The notes: generated by a model from the letters alone, not told the origin. Positions 22,235 to 33,530 are shown, counted from the first letter of the stretch. The stretch: 64,000 nt of DNA from [Phialemoniopsis] sp. UDSM-2020 (GCA_018873225.1 JAEILZ010000006.1:558001-622000); one strand, 5' to 3'. A program made the numbers and translations.

Positions 22235-24309
22235 ATGGCCAGTACACATTCAGACCCGGCTGTGACGCAGCCAACGACAGAAATGGTCTATAACAAAGAT
22301 CTTGAGGGCGAGGATAAGCCCAAGGACCTCGAGGCCGTGATGTCCGCTGAAGTCGGTCACTCTGAGGGTGAGTAGCCGATTTGCCAATACACGGGATTGA
22401 CAGCGTAGCTGACAGGCCAGCCACAGAATATACCGAGCAGCAGTACAAGAGAGTCACGCGCAAGATCGATAGATATCTCATGCCAATCATGTTGGTCCCC
22501 CCTCCCGAGTGCAAGTCCTACGAGACTGACCGTGATAGGTTCTTCATCTACGGTATCCAGCAGACGGACAAGACCTTCATCAGTATTCAGGCAGTAGGTT
22601 ATCCTATTATTCTGCCCATATATTCAGTTAAGGCCAATCGCTAATGATGAACCTCAACAGCTCTTCGGGATGCAAAAGGACCTCGGCCTACATGGTCAAC
22701 AGTATCAATGGCTTACGACCATGTTCGTCCCAACAGCCTCGAACCTGGCATTAAACACATACTGACATTCGTCATAGCTTCTATCTCACGTTTCTCTTTG
22801 GCGAATTCCCTTCGACCTGGCTGATGCAGAGATTCCAAATTGGCCGTGTCCTCTCGATCTATGTCTTGTGCTGGTGTGCGTATGACCCCGACCCCCCTTT
22901 CGCCAGGGACAGCATCTCTAACACTTCACAGCTATCTGCATTCTCTGCATCAGCGCAGTCCAGAACTGGTCGCAGTTCATGGCCTTGCGAGCACTACAAG
23001 GCTTCTTCGAGAGCAACGTCTCCCCAGGCTTCCTCCTACTCACAGGCGAGTGGTATCGTACCGAGGAACACGCCCACCGATCGCTCTGGTGGCAGGCTTC
23101 AGAAGGCTTCTTCTCTGTCATCTGCAACCTCATGCTATACGGTCTTGCGCGTTACGTCACCTCCCACAACTCTGGTATTGCGGCTTGGCGGACCATTTCT
23201 CTTTTCCTCGGCTCGTTGACTTTTGTCGGTGGCTTGGCCTGCTTTTGGATCTTGGGGTCTCCACATCAGGTTCCTTGGCTGAACGAGGAAGAAAAGAAGA
23301 TTGCGTAAGTCAAAACATTCACGGAGTCTATGGGTCTTGCCGACGCTAACATTAAGCAGCGCTACACGAGTCCTGGCCAACCAGATCGGTGAAGAATCTA
23401 CCAGTCGTAAATGGCGCTGGGATCAGGTCAAGGAGAGCTTTACTGATCCTCAAGTCTACTTCGTGGTCATCAATACCTTCTTGTCTTGCATTCCTAATGG
23501 GCAAGTTGTCCCTCTGTCAAGGCTATGGGCCCCTACACTAACTTCGTCACTTGCAGAGGCATCACCACATTCAGCTCTCTCATGTATCAGACTTTCGGCT
23601 TCGACGAGTGGGGCTCGATGCTTTACGGCACTCCACGGAATGGTAAGTCTAGATCTTAGGAAGGAAATCGTCCCGAACCTCCCACTAATCAACAATAGCT
23701 ATCTATGTCGTCTCCTTTGTGGCTTGTGCCTACTATCTTCGATACTTCCAGAACCAACGACTATACATCATGATTCTTTCCTGTCTGCTCCCCATGATTG
23801 GCATGCTGGTCATGTCCTTAACGCCAAATACAGAAGAATACAAATGGCTGAAGTGGGGAATGTTCATCCTCACGGTCGTGTTCTCCCTGGCCATCTTTCT
23901 CGGTTGGAGTCTAAGTGAGCAATCATCCAGCGTTCATTCACACTTTTCTTCGCTCGCTAACGCAGCCTCTTCAGTCACATCTAATATCGCCGGCGGCACC
24001 AAGAGAACGGTCGTGTCCTCACTAACCTTGATCTCGTTCTGTGTCGGCAACATGGTTGGGTCACAAGTCTTTCGGACGTCGGATGCGCCCCGCTACGTCA
24101 GGGGCACGATTGCGTGCACAGTCTGCTTCGGGCTTGAGATTTTCTGCATCATACTTTGGAGACTCTGGTACATGCGCGAGAACAGGCGACGCGACCGGCT
24201 GGCAGCCGAGTCCGGCTTGTCAAAGGAGGAGCAAGAGCGGCTTGGTCGGCAACTGGGCGAGCAAGACACGACGGACTTGGCTAATCCTCACTTCCGCTAC
24301 GCCATGTGA
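22235..24309 (+). CDS. MFS transporter, Dal5-type anion:cation symporter family
   Basis: Ten exons (22235-22367, 22427-22490, 22539-22593, 22661-22722, 22778-22875, 22932-23304, 23360-23500, 23557-23642, 23699-23914, 23975-24309) give 520 residues with about 12 membrane segments. The signature is that of allantoate/nicotinate-type permeases: IDRYLMPIM before helix 1, the TDKTF segment, ALQGFFES and the GGTKRTV loop, ending in a polar tail NPHFRYAM. Intron 7 (23501-23556) uses a GC-AG pair with donor GCAAGT; no GT donor keeps the frame. It sits in the plasma membrane and would import an organic acid, vitamin or nitrogen compound. The head-to-head FAD oxidase suggests a linked substrate. Confidence 0.87.
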
Positions 24310-24574
24310 TCGGATATTTAGCCACCTTCTAAGATACGGGTTCAGTGTAAGTCAGATGGTGGGCTGTATAACAGTGGTACGCTGCGAGTATTTTGGATAG
24401 TAGAGTTGCCGTTAGACGCTGGCGGATGCTCACGTAAATGTTTGCTGAAATCTGGTTATGCTAGAGGTGCTCGGCAAGCATTCATGATTCGTATAGAGTA
24501 CTAGTTTGCCGTCTATCGGGTGTTTGTCAACAGCGAGTGCAGAATTGCTCCGTGTACACACAACCAACTTCCAT

Positions 24575-25510
24575 CTAATGTTCAAAATGCGGCAGCATCA
24601 AGTCACTCAAGCCATCAGTCAACTTCTTGCGTCCATTTGCGACCTCTGTAAACAGTGGAAGGGTATCCGGCAGCCCCACTGTACCAACCATGACTTCCTC
24701 CTTGCCGTCCGCCAACTGGGACCATGCTTGGTTGACGAAGACATCTACAGGCATGCCAAATGACCGGCCTCGTTCCTCGCCCATGTAATCATGGAGTTCG
24801 CCTGCCGCTAAGAATCAGCCACCAAAACATCGAATAGTCAACCAAGATAAGAGAAAGGAGGACAACGTACTCTGCACGACGGGAGGCCAGATCTCGATGA
24901 TCTTGGTCCTATTCTTGTGATTCTGCGCGCGCAGACAGCAGACGTACGAGTTGAGAGCGGCCTTGGACGCGCTGTACGCCGGCAGTGTAGCCGCGGGCAC
25001 GATAGCGAGATGCGTCCCTGTGAAGATGAGCGACGTGGGGTACTCCTTGGCCTGAAGGTGTGGCAGGAACTTGATTGAGAGATCGACCACGCTGCTGAAG
25101 TTGGTGTTCATTTCGGCGTGGAACGCCTCGAGGTCGAGTTCGGCCGGTCGAGATAGGCGGTACTGAGCCTGCGTGCCCGAGTTGATGAAGACGCAGTCGA
25201 GGTCGGGATATTCTTTGATGATACTTGGGAGAAAATTGTTAGCTGGTGTGCTGCACGGTCTGTGCTACGTTACTCTGTGTCCCGCTACTCACTTGCTCAC
25301 AAAGGCGTCCATGCCGGCTTTATCAGTGATGTCAAATTTGGCGGAGCTCGCCTTGTTCTTTCCATGCTTCTGGACGAAAGTATCGAGTCTATCCTGACGG
25401 CGGCCGACTGCGATGACCTTGACGCCCTCATGGATCAGCTTGTCGGCCATGCCTGCTCCTATGCCGGAGGTGGCGCCGACCAGGAGGCATCTCTTGTAAG
25501 GGAACGACAT
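24575..25510 (-). CDS. Short-chain dehydrogenase (DltE-like)
   Basis: Three exons (25510-25293, 25223-24871, 24801-24575) give 265 residues. The Rossmann motif GATSGIG and the active-site PAYSASKAALN (Tyr-x3-Lys) are intact, and the IWPPVVQ-ELHD segment matches the DltE-like group of classical SDRs. Two acceptors are possible for the last intron; the downstream CAG gives the family-like VVQSELHD. It would be a cytosolic NAD(P)-dependent oxidoreductase of unknown substrate. It is convergent with the Dal5-type permease, 265 bp away, and shares no obvious pathway signal. Confidence 0.85.
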
Positions 25511-26177
25511 TTTAGCGAGAATTGTTATGGTTGAGATTGAGAGAGATGGAAAGATGCAGATACATCTCGACCAAGCTTGACCCTGATATATATACACATT
25601 TCATCATCGACTACTGGCCCCCGGGTTTACCGGCTGGCATCGAGGACGAACCTGACTAGTCGTCGGGGGAAAAGTGGGGCACGGGAGAGCGATATTATTT
25701 TCCTTTTTGGGTTTAGGCGTCGATCTGCAACATGTCTTGTTGTCGGGATTAACGCACATGTAAAGCCGAGGGACTCGCCACATGTAGGTTATTTCGGCAG
25801 ACATCAATGAATCGGTGGAATTGAAAAGTCTGTGATACAATTGGATCATTTACCTTATCGGAAAAGGGGTTATGAATACATAAATTGGATGGGTACACTG
25901 CTCATCATGTGTGACGAAAGGTTGATTTGGTAGAAAAGGTTAGACATGCGAGGTCTAAGTACGAAAATAAAATCAGCAGTAATTGCTACGACAGAACACG
26001 TTGCAATCTCTAGATGTCTCTCCCTCAATATCCCGATTCAAACTGAAGCCGAGTCCACCTGTTGCATTCTTTGACCTGCGCCGTGACGAGGCTTTCAGAC
26101 CCAGCCTCTTGTGTGACACAAGATACGCATTTCAGCGCGGCGGACCTCGGGAGAGAGAAGCACGTCTCGTCTCAACT
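25511..26177. other. Spacer, no gene seen
   Basis: A 667-bp gap between the SDR start and the 3' end of the CFEM gene, both on the minus strand. It contains a TATATATA-like box (25589-25596), about 80 bp upstream of the SDR start on its strand. No other feature is supported. Confidence 0.5.
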
Positions 26178-27023
26178 CTAGATAGCAGCGGCGACGGCGG
26201 CGGCGACTAGAGAGCCGAGTAACACGTCAGCGCTGTTCTCCGTCGCTCCGGCGGTGACGGGCCGGGCGCTGGCGGGCGCCGTGGCCGAGGACGCAGCTGC
26301 CGAACCGCACTTAGTTACCGACTGGACACCCGAGCTCGGGGCGGAGGAAGGGGGGACGACAACAGACCCAGACGACGAGGAGGGGCGAGTGCTAGTCGCC
26401 AAGGTCGTGGAGGGAGCAGGGTTGGAGATATCAGGGGCAGGGGTGGAGACGGTATCTGGAACAGAGGTAGGTGCCTGCGAAGACGGAGCAGGGGTGGTGG
26501 TCGGGGCGGTGTCAGGTGTAGATGTAGAAGAAGGGGAGTCGGGTGTACCAGGTGCGGAGGTGGAAGGGCTCGGGCCAGAGTCGGACGAAGACGGGGCTGA
26601 CTCGCCTGGGAAGGTGAGGTGGACGCCCAAGGGGTCGCAGAGGTTATGGGCGAAGGTCTTGACCTCTATGCGAGAGACAGTGTTAGCATGGATGTAAGCA
26701 TAAATGAGAGTAGGTTTGGGACTTGCCCTCAAAGTCGGCCGCGCTGCAGGACTTGGACACGGTGTTGACGAGGCCGTTGAGGAAAGCGGGGTCGTTGCAG
26801 ACACACGTCATGTCGCCCATGCCGCAGGGGGTGGCCATGACGATGGCGATCAGGGGTTGGATCTGGATATTTTAAAAGATTAGCTTCTTCATTCTGTTGA
26901 CGCCGAAGTCGATCTTACCGCGCAAGAAGGCAGGCCAGGGACATCGGTGATGTCGCCCGGGCTCTGAGCAAGAGCAGAGCCGCCCAGAGCGACGGCGGTG
27001 GCGAAGATGTTAACGGTCTTCAT
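26178..27023 (-). CDS. CFEM-type secreted protein with predicted GPI anchor
   Basis: Three exons (27023-26919, 26862-26727, 26665-26178) give 242 residues. A signal peptide (1-19, ending SALA) is followed by a CFEM-like domain with Cys at 34, 48, 55, 57, 74 and 90. The heme-ligand-type Asp of CGMGDMTC (D52) is present. Canonical CFEM has eight Cys; the second and sixth are missing. Residues ~95-215 are Ser/Thr/Pro-rich as in wall-linked proteins, and the C-terminus is a hydrophobic GPI-signal tail. CFEM proteins can bind heme or act at the cell surface and in virulence. Intron 2 (26666-26726) is GC-AG. It is divergent from a siderophore transporter, with an SreA-type site 233 bp upstream. Confidence 0.82.
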
Positions 27024-27255
27024 ATTGACGGGGAGAACTTTTGGATTGAGCGACGGGGTAGAAAGAGGCGTAGTATATGGTACGATTTGCTGATGGGTGG
27101 GGGAATTCATCAGGGCAGTTGGAGGAAAGCATCGAGGGACTCTTATACACAGACAAGTGATGGTGATCGGACCATAATCGGAGATGGGTTTTGCACAGAA
27201 GAGATTACTCAATGCATCATCCCTACCTTTCTCTTGATATCTTGATCATCACAAG

Positions 27256-27264
27256 ATCTGATAA
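27256..27264 (+). promoter_or_regulatory. SreA/Sre1-type iron-responsive GATA site
   Basis: The sequence GATCTGATAA gives an exact match to the published ATCWGATAA consensus of fungal iron-responsive GATA repressors. A TTATCA in inverted orientation follows 2 bp downstream (27267-27272), making a near-palindrome. It lies 233 bp upstream of the CFEM start. Binding is inferred. Confidence 0.5.
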
Positions 27265-28066
27265 GATTATCAAACCGGGCTAGGGAAGCGAGCTGAATGC
27301 AAATGGAGCCATCCCGTGAGCTAGTGTTTTCGAGTTTCCAGTTTTTAAGACATAAACGTCCCGAAAAAGAGCGATATACAACCCTACGGAGATTACAGGA
27401 AAGCGTACATGTGATATTGGTGCGACAGCTGCAGAGTTGCCACTGCTGGGCTCAGGGGTTGATGAATCGTCGGCTATCCGAGCTGGCCCCGTGGCCTGTC
27501 CGCTTTGTTTCTAATTAGTTTTCAGGAACGCGTGCCGGTGACTTGAGCTCTATTTCATGCACCTTGGAAAGCGAACATTCATATTCTGAGTAACCATTGC
27601 TCTTGAAATCAACACAGACAATTCGAATGGCACTGACTGGTCACAATTTGAGCCATCACTTTCACTGCCTTGTTTCGTGCCGAAAGCCTTACTTCCATTG
27701 ACCACTGCATTGTAATTGTGAGTTGCACTTGGTGTAAATCAACGATGCTCCCGGGCCTCAGGTGCCAAGGATTTTGTGTGTTCTGTTGTGTAAGTAGACG
27801 TTCACTAGCGCCAAATCTGCCCCGTTTTCCGACTCTTGATCCGTGGAAAACTCCAAAACTCGGGCGCCTCGCCATATCTCCGGAGCCTCGAGGCACACTA
27901 CTAGTAACTGTGACACATAACGGCCAACCACCAGCCCAAATTGAGAAAAGTCCTCAAGAATTGATCCCCGATGGTGCCCGCGTACCTTGATGGACTTGAT
28001 GCCGTTTTCGGAGCTGAAGTCGAGTGACTCACGCCTCCCGCGGCTAGCATCCGCGTCGGACGTCGG

Positions 28067-28075
28067 ATCCGATAA
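28067..28075 (+). promoter_or_regulatory. Near-match to the iron-responsive GATA site
   Basis: ATCCGATAA differs from ATCWGATAA only at the W position. It lies about 355 bp upstream of the siderophore-transporter start. Weaker than the 27256 site, but in the expected place. Confidence 0.35.
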
Positions 28076-28429
28076 GATTGACAACTTTAATCAGACGAAC
28101 TAGGACAATCATTGCGAGTAGGGAGGGTAGAGGCTTGCATAACATGCAATTATTGGTCGGTCCAACAAAATAAGTCTCCATCGAGTGAAAAAGACTTTCT
28201 GGATGGAGACCGAGGGCAGGAGTGTCGGACTTCGTCCATGAAATCTCGCGAGGGATTTGTGTCCCGACTGCACTCGGCTGAAGGTACAAATAACCCTCGC
28301 AAATCAGTCCATGAGCCCCGGATCCCCCATGCGTACCTATCGTCACTCTCTTGGGTTGTATTCATTTCTCCCAGTGACCTCCCTTTCCGCCACTATCCTT
28401 GAGATCATAGCCTCGGCCTGCACAGCGAC

Positions 28430-30290
28430 ATGGCAATCATGGGAATCTTCCCCGGCCGTTCTGCCAAAGGAGCGGACTCGGCGACCATGGAGCGGCCCGT
28501 CGACGAGGGGAGCCACCATGAAGAAACGCCCAACTCGCAGGTCGTCTTCTCGGCCAGTGACCTCATGGGCCGGCCAGATGAAAACGGCGTGGCCAAGGAC
28601 TTCCAGCACGGAGTGCAGAGCGTTCAGGCCGCGACTCAGCTCTGGGGCAAGAAGCAACTCATCGTGGCATACGTGCTGTCAGTCTACTTCCCAGTGATGC
28701 CTAATCCATTTCAAACACTGACTCCTGTTGCAACCACTCAGGATCTGGGTGATCCAGCTCCTCCACTCTCTCTCCAACAACATCATCAAGCTCCTCATCC
28801 CCATCGTCACCAGCACCTTTGGCCGCCACTCCCTGACCGCCACCGTCGGCGTCGTGACCTCGCTCGCCTCGGCCCTCGTCATCCTGCCCTTCGCCAAGCT
28901 CATGGACGTCTGGGGCCGCGCGCAGTCCCTCGCGCTGATGGTCGGCTCGCTGACGCTGGGGCTCGTCCTCATGGCCGCGTGCAAGAACGTCGAGACGTAC
29001 TGCGCGGGCCAGGTGTTTTACAACCTCGGGCAGAGCTGCATCCAGTTCTACCTCATCGTGTTTGTGGCCGACACGTCGTCACTGAAGAACCGCGCGCTGC
29101 TGCTCGGCCTCACGACGTCGTCGATGCTGGGCATGGTCTGGGGGTACGGCCCCATCACGGTCAAGATCCTGCTGGGGATGGGGTACCGGTGGGGGTTCGG
29201 CATGTGGGCCATCATTCTGCCGGTCGTGTACTCGCCTCTCGTCGTGCTGTTCGGATACTACCAGCGCAAAGCAGAGAAGGAAGGCCTGGTCGAAAAAGTC
29301 GACAGCGGCAAGACCTTCCTAGAGACAGCCCTCTACTTCGCCAAGCAATTCGACATCGTCGGCCTCCTCCTCCTAGCCTCAAGCATGGCGCTTTTCCTCC
29401 TCTCCTTCAGCATCTACTCCTACCAGCCCGAGCAGTGGCGCTCCCCGATGATAATCGCCTTCATCGTCGTCGGGCCCTGCCTCATCGCCGCCTTTGTCGT
29501 CTGGGAAAAGTACTTTGCGCCGTGCAGCTTCGTCCCCTGGTCCCTGCTGCGCGACCGCACGGTCCTGCTCACCTTCCTCATGACGGGCACCCTCTTCTGC
29601 GGCACCTTCATCTGGCTGAGCTACTTTGTCTCGGCGCTCATCGTCGTCTGGGGCCTGAGCATCACCAACGCGACCTACGTCGGCAACATCGAGCTCGTCG
29701 GCGCGCCTATCGCCGCTGTGGTCTTGGGGATCATGCTCCGCTTCTACGGACGGCTCAAATGGCTCGCGCTATGCTGGGGCATGCCCCTGCTCATCCTCGG
29801 CGCGGGCCTGACGATCCGGTACTGCTATGACACGACGCCGCTCGGCTACGTCGTCATGTGCCAAGTCTTTGTCTCGCTGGGCCTGGGAACAATGGGCGTC
29901 GCGGAGCAGGTCACCATGATGTCGGTCGCCAACCAGCAGCAGATGCCCGCCCTCCTCGCGACGGCGACGCTGGCGGGTCAGGTCGGTGTGTCTGTGGGGT
30001 CGGCCATCTCGGGCGCCATCTGGACGTCCGTGTTCCGTGGCAAGCTGCTGGACTACCTGCCGGCGGACAAGCTGCCGCTCGTAGACAAAATCTACGGCGA
30101 CCTCGGCACGCAGGTGTCGTTTGCGCGGGGGTCGGCGACGAGACTCGCGATCGACCGGTCGTACAGCGAGGCGCTCAAGATTATGCTTATCGCGGCGATT
30201 TGTTTCTATGTGGTGAGCTCGGCGGCCGTGGTGTTTTGGCGGGATATTGATGTGCGCAAGGTGGCCAAGGCGAGAGGTCGTCTTCTCTGA
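28430..30290 (+). CDS. Siderophore-iron transporter, MFS (SIT) family
   Basis: Two exons (28430-28677, 28742-30290; 64-nt intron with donor GTCAGT) give 598 residues with about 14 membrane helices after an ~80-residue polar N-terminus. SIT hallmarks are present: a first helix in the pattern VAYVLIWVIQLLHSL, the FAKLMDVWGRAQ loop, a large C-terminal extracellular loop with VDKIYGDLGTQ, and the terminal RDIDVRK. SIT proteins import ferric-hydroxamate siderophores across the plasma membrane. Which siderophore cannot be told. A GC-rich second reading frame overlaps the gene but is an artefact of codon bias. Regulation by iron is suggested by the upstream GATA motif and by the CFEM neighbour. Confidence 0.9.
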
Positions 30291-30545
30291 GGGCGCACAT
30301 GTGAGATGTCTGGGAGTAGCTGCCAGGACAGACCTGGACGGAAGGTTTTGCCGAAGTTGAGGAGGGGCGAGTCGTCAACCGTCGACGATGTGATAACGCA
30401 GCACGGTGATGAGTCGGAGGCATTGTGGAAACATACCGTGAGGGAATTTTTGCTTCTTATTCCAACCACTAATATGGCTTCCTCTATATACAATTATATT
30501 ATGCAAACAACACATTTCACCATCACCTCATCTCTTATGACAGGG

Positions 30546-31792
30546 CTATGTGAAGGTATCTCCACCGTTGGCTAGATACTCCTCCTCCTCGGGTGTGGGG
30601 TCCCGCCTCAGCGCCTTATTCCGGTGAGGATACCGCCCAAACTTCTCAATGATGACGTGGTGCTTGACCTCGAACTCCCTTGACGTGGCCATGTACTTGT
30701 CCACCCTCTCGCCCTCGCCGACCAGCAGCTCGCGGCACCGCCGCAGGTCCGGATCGCTCTGCTCCTCGGGCGCGTCTCTGAGAGCGCGCACCTCGGCGGC
30801 CATGGCGTCGTGCTCGCGCAGCGCGAGGTCGTGCAGCGCCAGGCTCTCCGAGTGCATGAGCGGCATGTAGAACCACGTCCGGCGCGCGGGCTTGTAGCGC
30901 ACGCGCGGGTCGGCCTGCGGGACCTTTTGGGAGATGGCGCGCGTCGCGACCTCCCTGGCGATGGGGTCGAAGACGTCGAACGCGACGCGCGCGTCGGCCC
31001 CGCGGTAGAGGTTGCGCGGGATCTGGTCGAGCAGCAGGATCAGGCTCATCCAGTCGAGGGCCGAGGACAGCGGGGCGATGGCCGACAGGACGTCGTCGGC
31101 CGTGGCGCCGGCGTCGCGGATGGCGCGGATGGGCTGGCCGAATTGAGATCTGAGGCCATGTCAGTGGACTGTTGCGCGCGCGCGGCGATCATATCATGTG
31201 AAAGAGATGGGCAGAAGATAATGAAAAAAGTCTAATTGATTGGGCTGAGCGACGATCCGGAATCCGGGTGGATACGCGTATGACGACAATTTTGGGAAGT
31301 GATGTGGGCTCTTTTGCGACAGCAGTTTACTCACAGGCAAGCTTGGTCGAATTCGTCGCTCCGGGTAAACCAGCGCTTGCCGGCCTCCATGCCGGGCGCG
31401 ATGAAATCCTCGTCCTTGAAGTTTTGGAACCAGAATTGGCGCAAGTCTTCCAGGACCGTGGGCGTCAGGGCCGCCCGAACCTGGGCCTGCTTCTCTTCGC
31501 TGCTGGGCATGTTTGCGCTGGCGTGCGCTGTGGTGGAGTAGGACCTCTGGAAGCTAGGGAAGAAGCTGGTGCTGACTGCCGGACACGTCGGGAAGACGGC
31601 GGCGGAGGCGGCTTCGACGGGACAGGTGGGGAGGGCCGCTCTGCTGGCGTGGACGAGGAGGCCCAGGGAGACGAGCCTCGCGGGGATGCTGGCGACGACG
31701 CTGCTTGGGGGTCGGAGTCCGGGGAGTAGTCTAGAGAGCAAAGGAGCCGCTGAAGGCAGGGCGAGCGGCGGGCGGCGGCGCAACAGCTTCAT
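30546..31792 (-). CDS. DUF924 family protein with a likely mitochondrial presequence
   Basis: Two exons (31792-31335, 31149-30546) give 353 residues. The 185-nt intron is long for this window. Residues ~100-353 match the DUF924 (YfaZ-unrelated, TPR-like helical) pattern: LEDLRQFWF, the DEFDQACLSQFG junction, LILLLDQIPRNLYRG, FYMPLMHSES and FGRYPHRNKALRR. The first ~90 residues are rich in Arg, Ser and Ala without acidic residues, as in a mitochondrial targeting sequence. A second in-frame ATG (MPSSEEK) would give a cytosolic form. The biochemical function is unknown. It converges with the siderophore transporter across 255 bp. Confidence 0.82.
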
Positions 31793-32401
31793 GTGTGTAG
31801 TGGTGAGAGCTGAGGAGTGTGAGAGAGGGAAGGGAGGGAAGAGAAGGTTTTGTGGGATGGAGCTGGGTGTGCGCCAAGCGGGATTTGAGCGCAATTATTC
31901 ACACCCGTGTCAAGCCCAATTCACAAAAAACCTTGGAAAGCTTGGAACGGACAGCTTTCGAGGCCACCAGGCCAAGGTGGGATGATGGATCCAGTTGGGG
32001 AGGAGCCGAAAGTCTGTTTCCAAAGTGGCGCTAGTCGAAATGACTCGGGTCCCATTGAGTGAGAAGAAACGGCGCTGAGAAGTGATAAAAACTATACGAG
32101 GCGAGATGAGCTGACTTGGGCGCGCGCACTACCGGCCCTACGCAAGATCTAGCCTAGCTCAGATAAGATGGCCCGTGCCATTACTTCCCTGCCTGCCCGT
32201 TTCAGGTTTCTATTCTAAGAAGGTCTTGGCACGCAAAGAATTCCCGAGTACGATAAGAAAATGAGGCCCGAGACGCACACCCTAATGCGGGTTTGGAGAT
32301 GGTCTCGCGGCGGAGTACCCGGATGGTGGTGGCGCCACTGCGCGAAATCACGAAAATAAATCGTCAGAAATGAGCATTGCATTTAGGGTTACTATGATTG
32401 A
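31793..32401. other. Spacer, no gene seen
   Basis: A 609-bp gap, 5' of the DUF924 gene and 3' of the Cys-rich orphan gene. The DUF924 frame stays open to 31894 without a better start. Nothing else is supported. Confidence 0.5.
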
Positions 32402-33208
32402 TCATGACGAGATCTCCATCTCCGATATCCTGGTCGTCAGAAGCTCCTCTTCAATGTCCATTTCCACGTCGACCACGGGCTCATCCCGCCTGTAGCCGAG
32501 CATGCGCTGCCTGGCGTCCTCGATAAAACCCGCATCGATTGTATTATCTCCCAGCTCCCCTTCGAAAACATCAAAGTACAGGTCCAAGAGGTCGTTAAAG
32601 GCCTCCCACGCTGCCCTTACCGCCTCGACCGCGTCGTAGTAACACTGCATCGTCGCGGCCGCGACCTCAGACGATACGCCATGGTCGACGCCGGCCTCGT
32701 CATACTTTGTAGATCGAGCAGCTGCCCTCTGCCGCGCGAGGAGTAGGCGCCTGCCGGCCACGAACAGCTTGGCGCGGAACTGCACAAACTCCGCGGTCTC
32801 GACGGGGCCGAAGCCGCCATAGCACGCCTGTGCGTCGGGCACCGAGCCCCAGGAGCTCAGTGCCGCGGGACCTGCCCAGAGAGATGCAGGACATCCGTCT
32901 TCGAGCTTGTATTCCGAGTACACTGCGAAGTGTAAGCAGGCATCGGCCGAGGGCAGGTTGGTACAGCAGAGGCAAGGATAATCGTGCGTGATGATGCGGC
33001 AACAGTTGTGGTAGGGGCAGCGCCCCTCGTCTTCTCCGGTGGCCGGGAGTTCAGGTCTCGGGCCGGCTGGGCATCGCGTGCGGTCACACGGGACAGGTGT
33101 GGCGTAGGGGTCGAGGATGACGGCGGATAGGGATGGATCCGGGTTGTCTGTGATGAAGGGCCGGCCAGTGAGGCAGGCCATCATGTGGGTTTCGACGCGC
33201 CAGCACAT
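32402..33208 (-). CDS. Cys-rich orphan protein, no signal peptide
   Basis: A single exon of 268 residues that I do not recognise. Ten Cys occur between residues 41 and 106 (41, 46, 64, 69, 70, 79, 81, 82, 91, 106), with motifs CDRTRC, CPYHNCC and CLCC, and two His nearby. The spacing resembles no standard zinc finger, but a metal-binding fold is plausible. There is no signal peptide, so disulfide-rich secretion is unlikely. The C-terminal half is acidic and predicted helical, with segments like AVRAAWEAFNDLLDLYFDV. A TATTTATA box lies about 130 bp upstream on its strand. Codon use fits a real gene. Confidence 0.7.
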   Translation of the reverse strand: MCWRVETHMMACLTGRPFITDNPDPSLSAVILDPYATPVPCDRTRCPAGPRPELPATGEDEGRCPYHNCCRIITHDYPCLCCTNLPSADACLHFAVYSEYKLEDGCPASLWAGPAALSSWGSVPDAQACYGGFGPVETAEFVQFRAKLFVAGRRLLLARQRAAARSTKYDEAGVDHGVSSEVAAATMQCYYDAVEAVRAAWEAFNDLLDLYFDVFEGELGDNTIDAGFIEDARQRMLGYRRDEPVVDVEMDIEEELLTTRISEMEISS

Positions 33209-33530
33209 GATGAATCGTGAGGTTATGGTGTATGTTTGTTGTTTGCTTCTGTGAAAGTGTAAGTATATAGTGTTTCTCGTGACTGTTTTGCGATGGCTTC
33301 TTCTTGACAGTGAACTTTTGATGGAAGGGCTGAGTGAGCATATTTATAGAATTTAACCACTTCAGTGACAAAGAGACCTTGTGGTAAGAGATGCTGAACA
33401 GGTCTTTGATTTATTGCACAAGGGTTGTACTACAAGGCGATTGTCCCCCCTTTTAATCTTTCAAACCCCTTTCAACCATTTCTTGTTCTCTAGCAATCGA
33501 CCACAGCAGCACAACAAAGCGGTGCTTTGA
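33209..33530. other. Spacer, no gene seen
   Basis: A 322-bp gap, 5' of the Cys-rich gene and 3' of the ubiquitin hydrolase gene. It contains an AT-rich block with TATTTATA near 33340. Nothing else is recognised. Confidence 0.5.

Larger units (their letters stand above)
27024..28429. other. Divergent promoter region of the iron-type gene pair
   Basis: A 1.4-kb spacer between the CFEM gene (-) and the siderophore transporter (+). It has two SreA-type GATA motifs, listed separately. Other open frames here are short and lack family features. No repeat was recognised. Confidence 0.5.

Noticed and set aside
26254..26697. A plus-strand Glu/Gly/Val-rich frame
   Set aside because: It is the complement of the Ser/Thr/Pro-rich stalk of the CFEM protein.
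28430..29830. A 466-codon frame overlapping the siderophore transporter in another phase
   Set aside because: Its composition (Arg, His, Pro-rich) is that of a shifted GC-rich gene. The transporter frame has clear membrane helices and family motifs.
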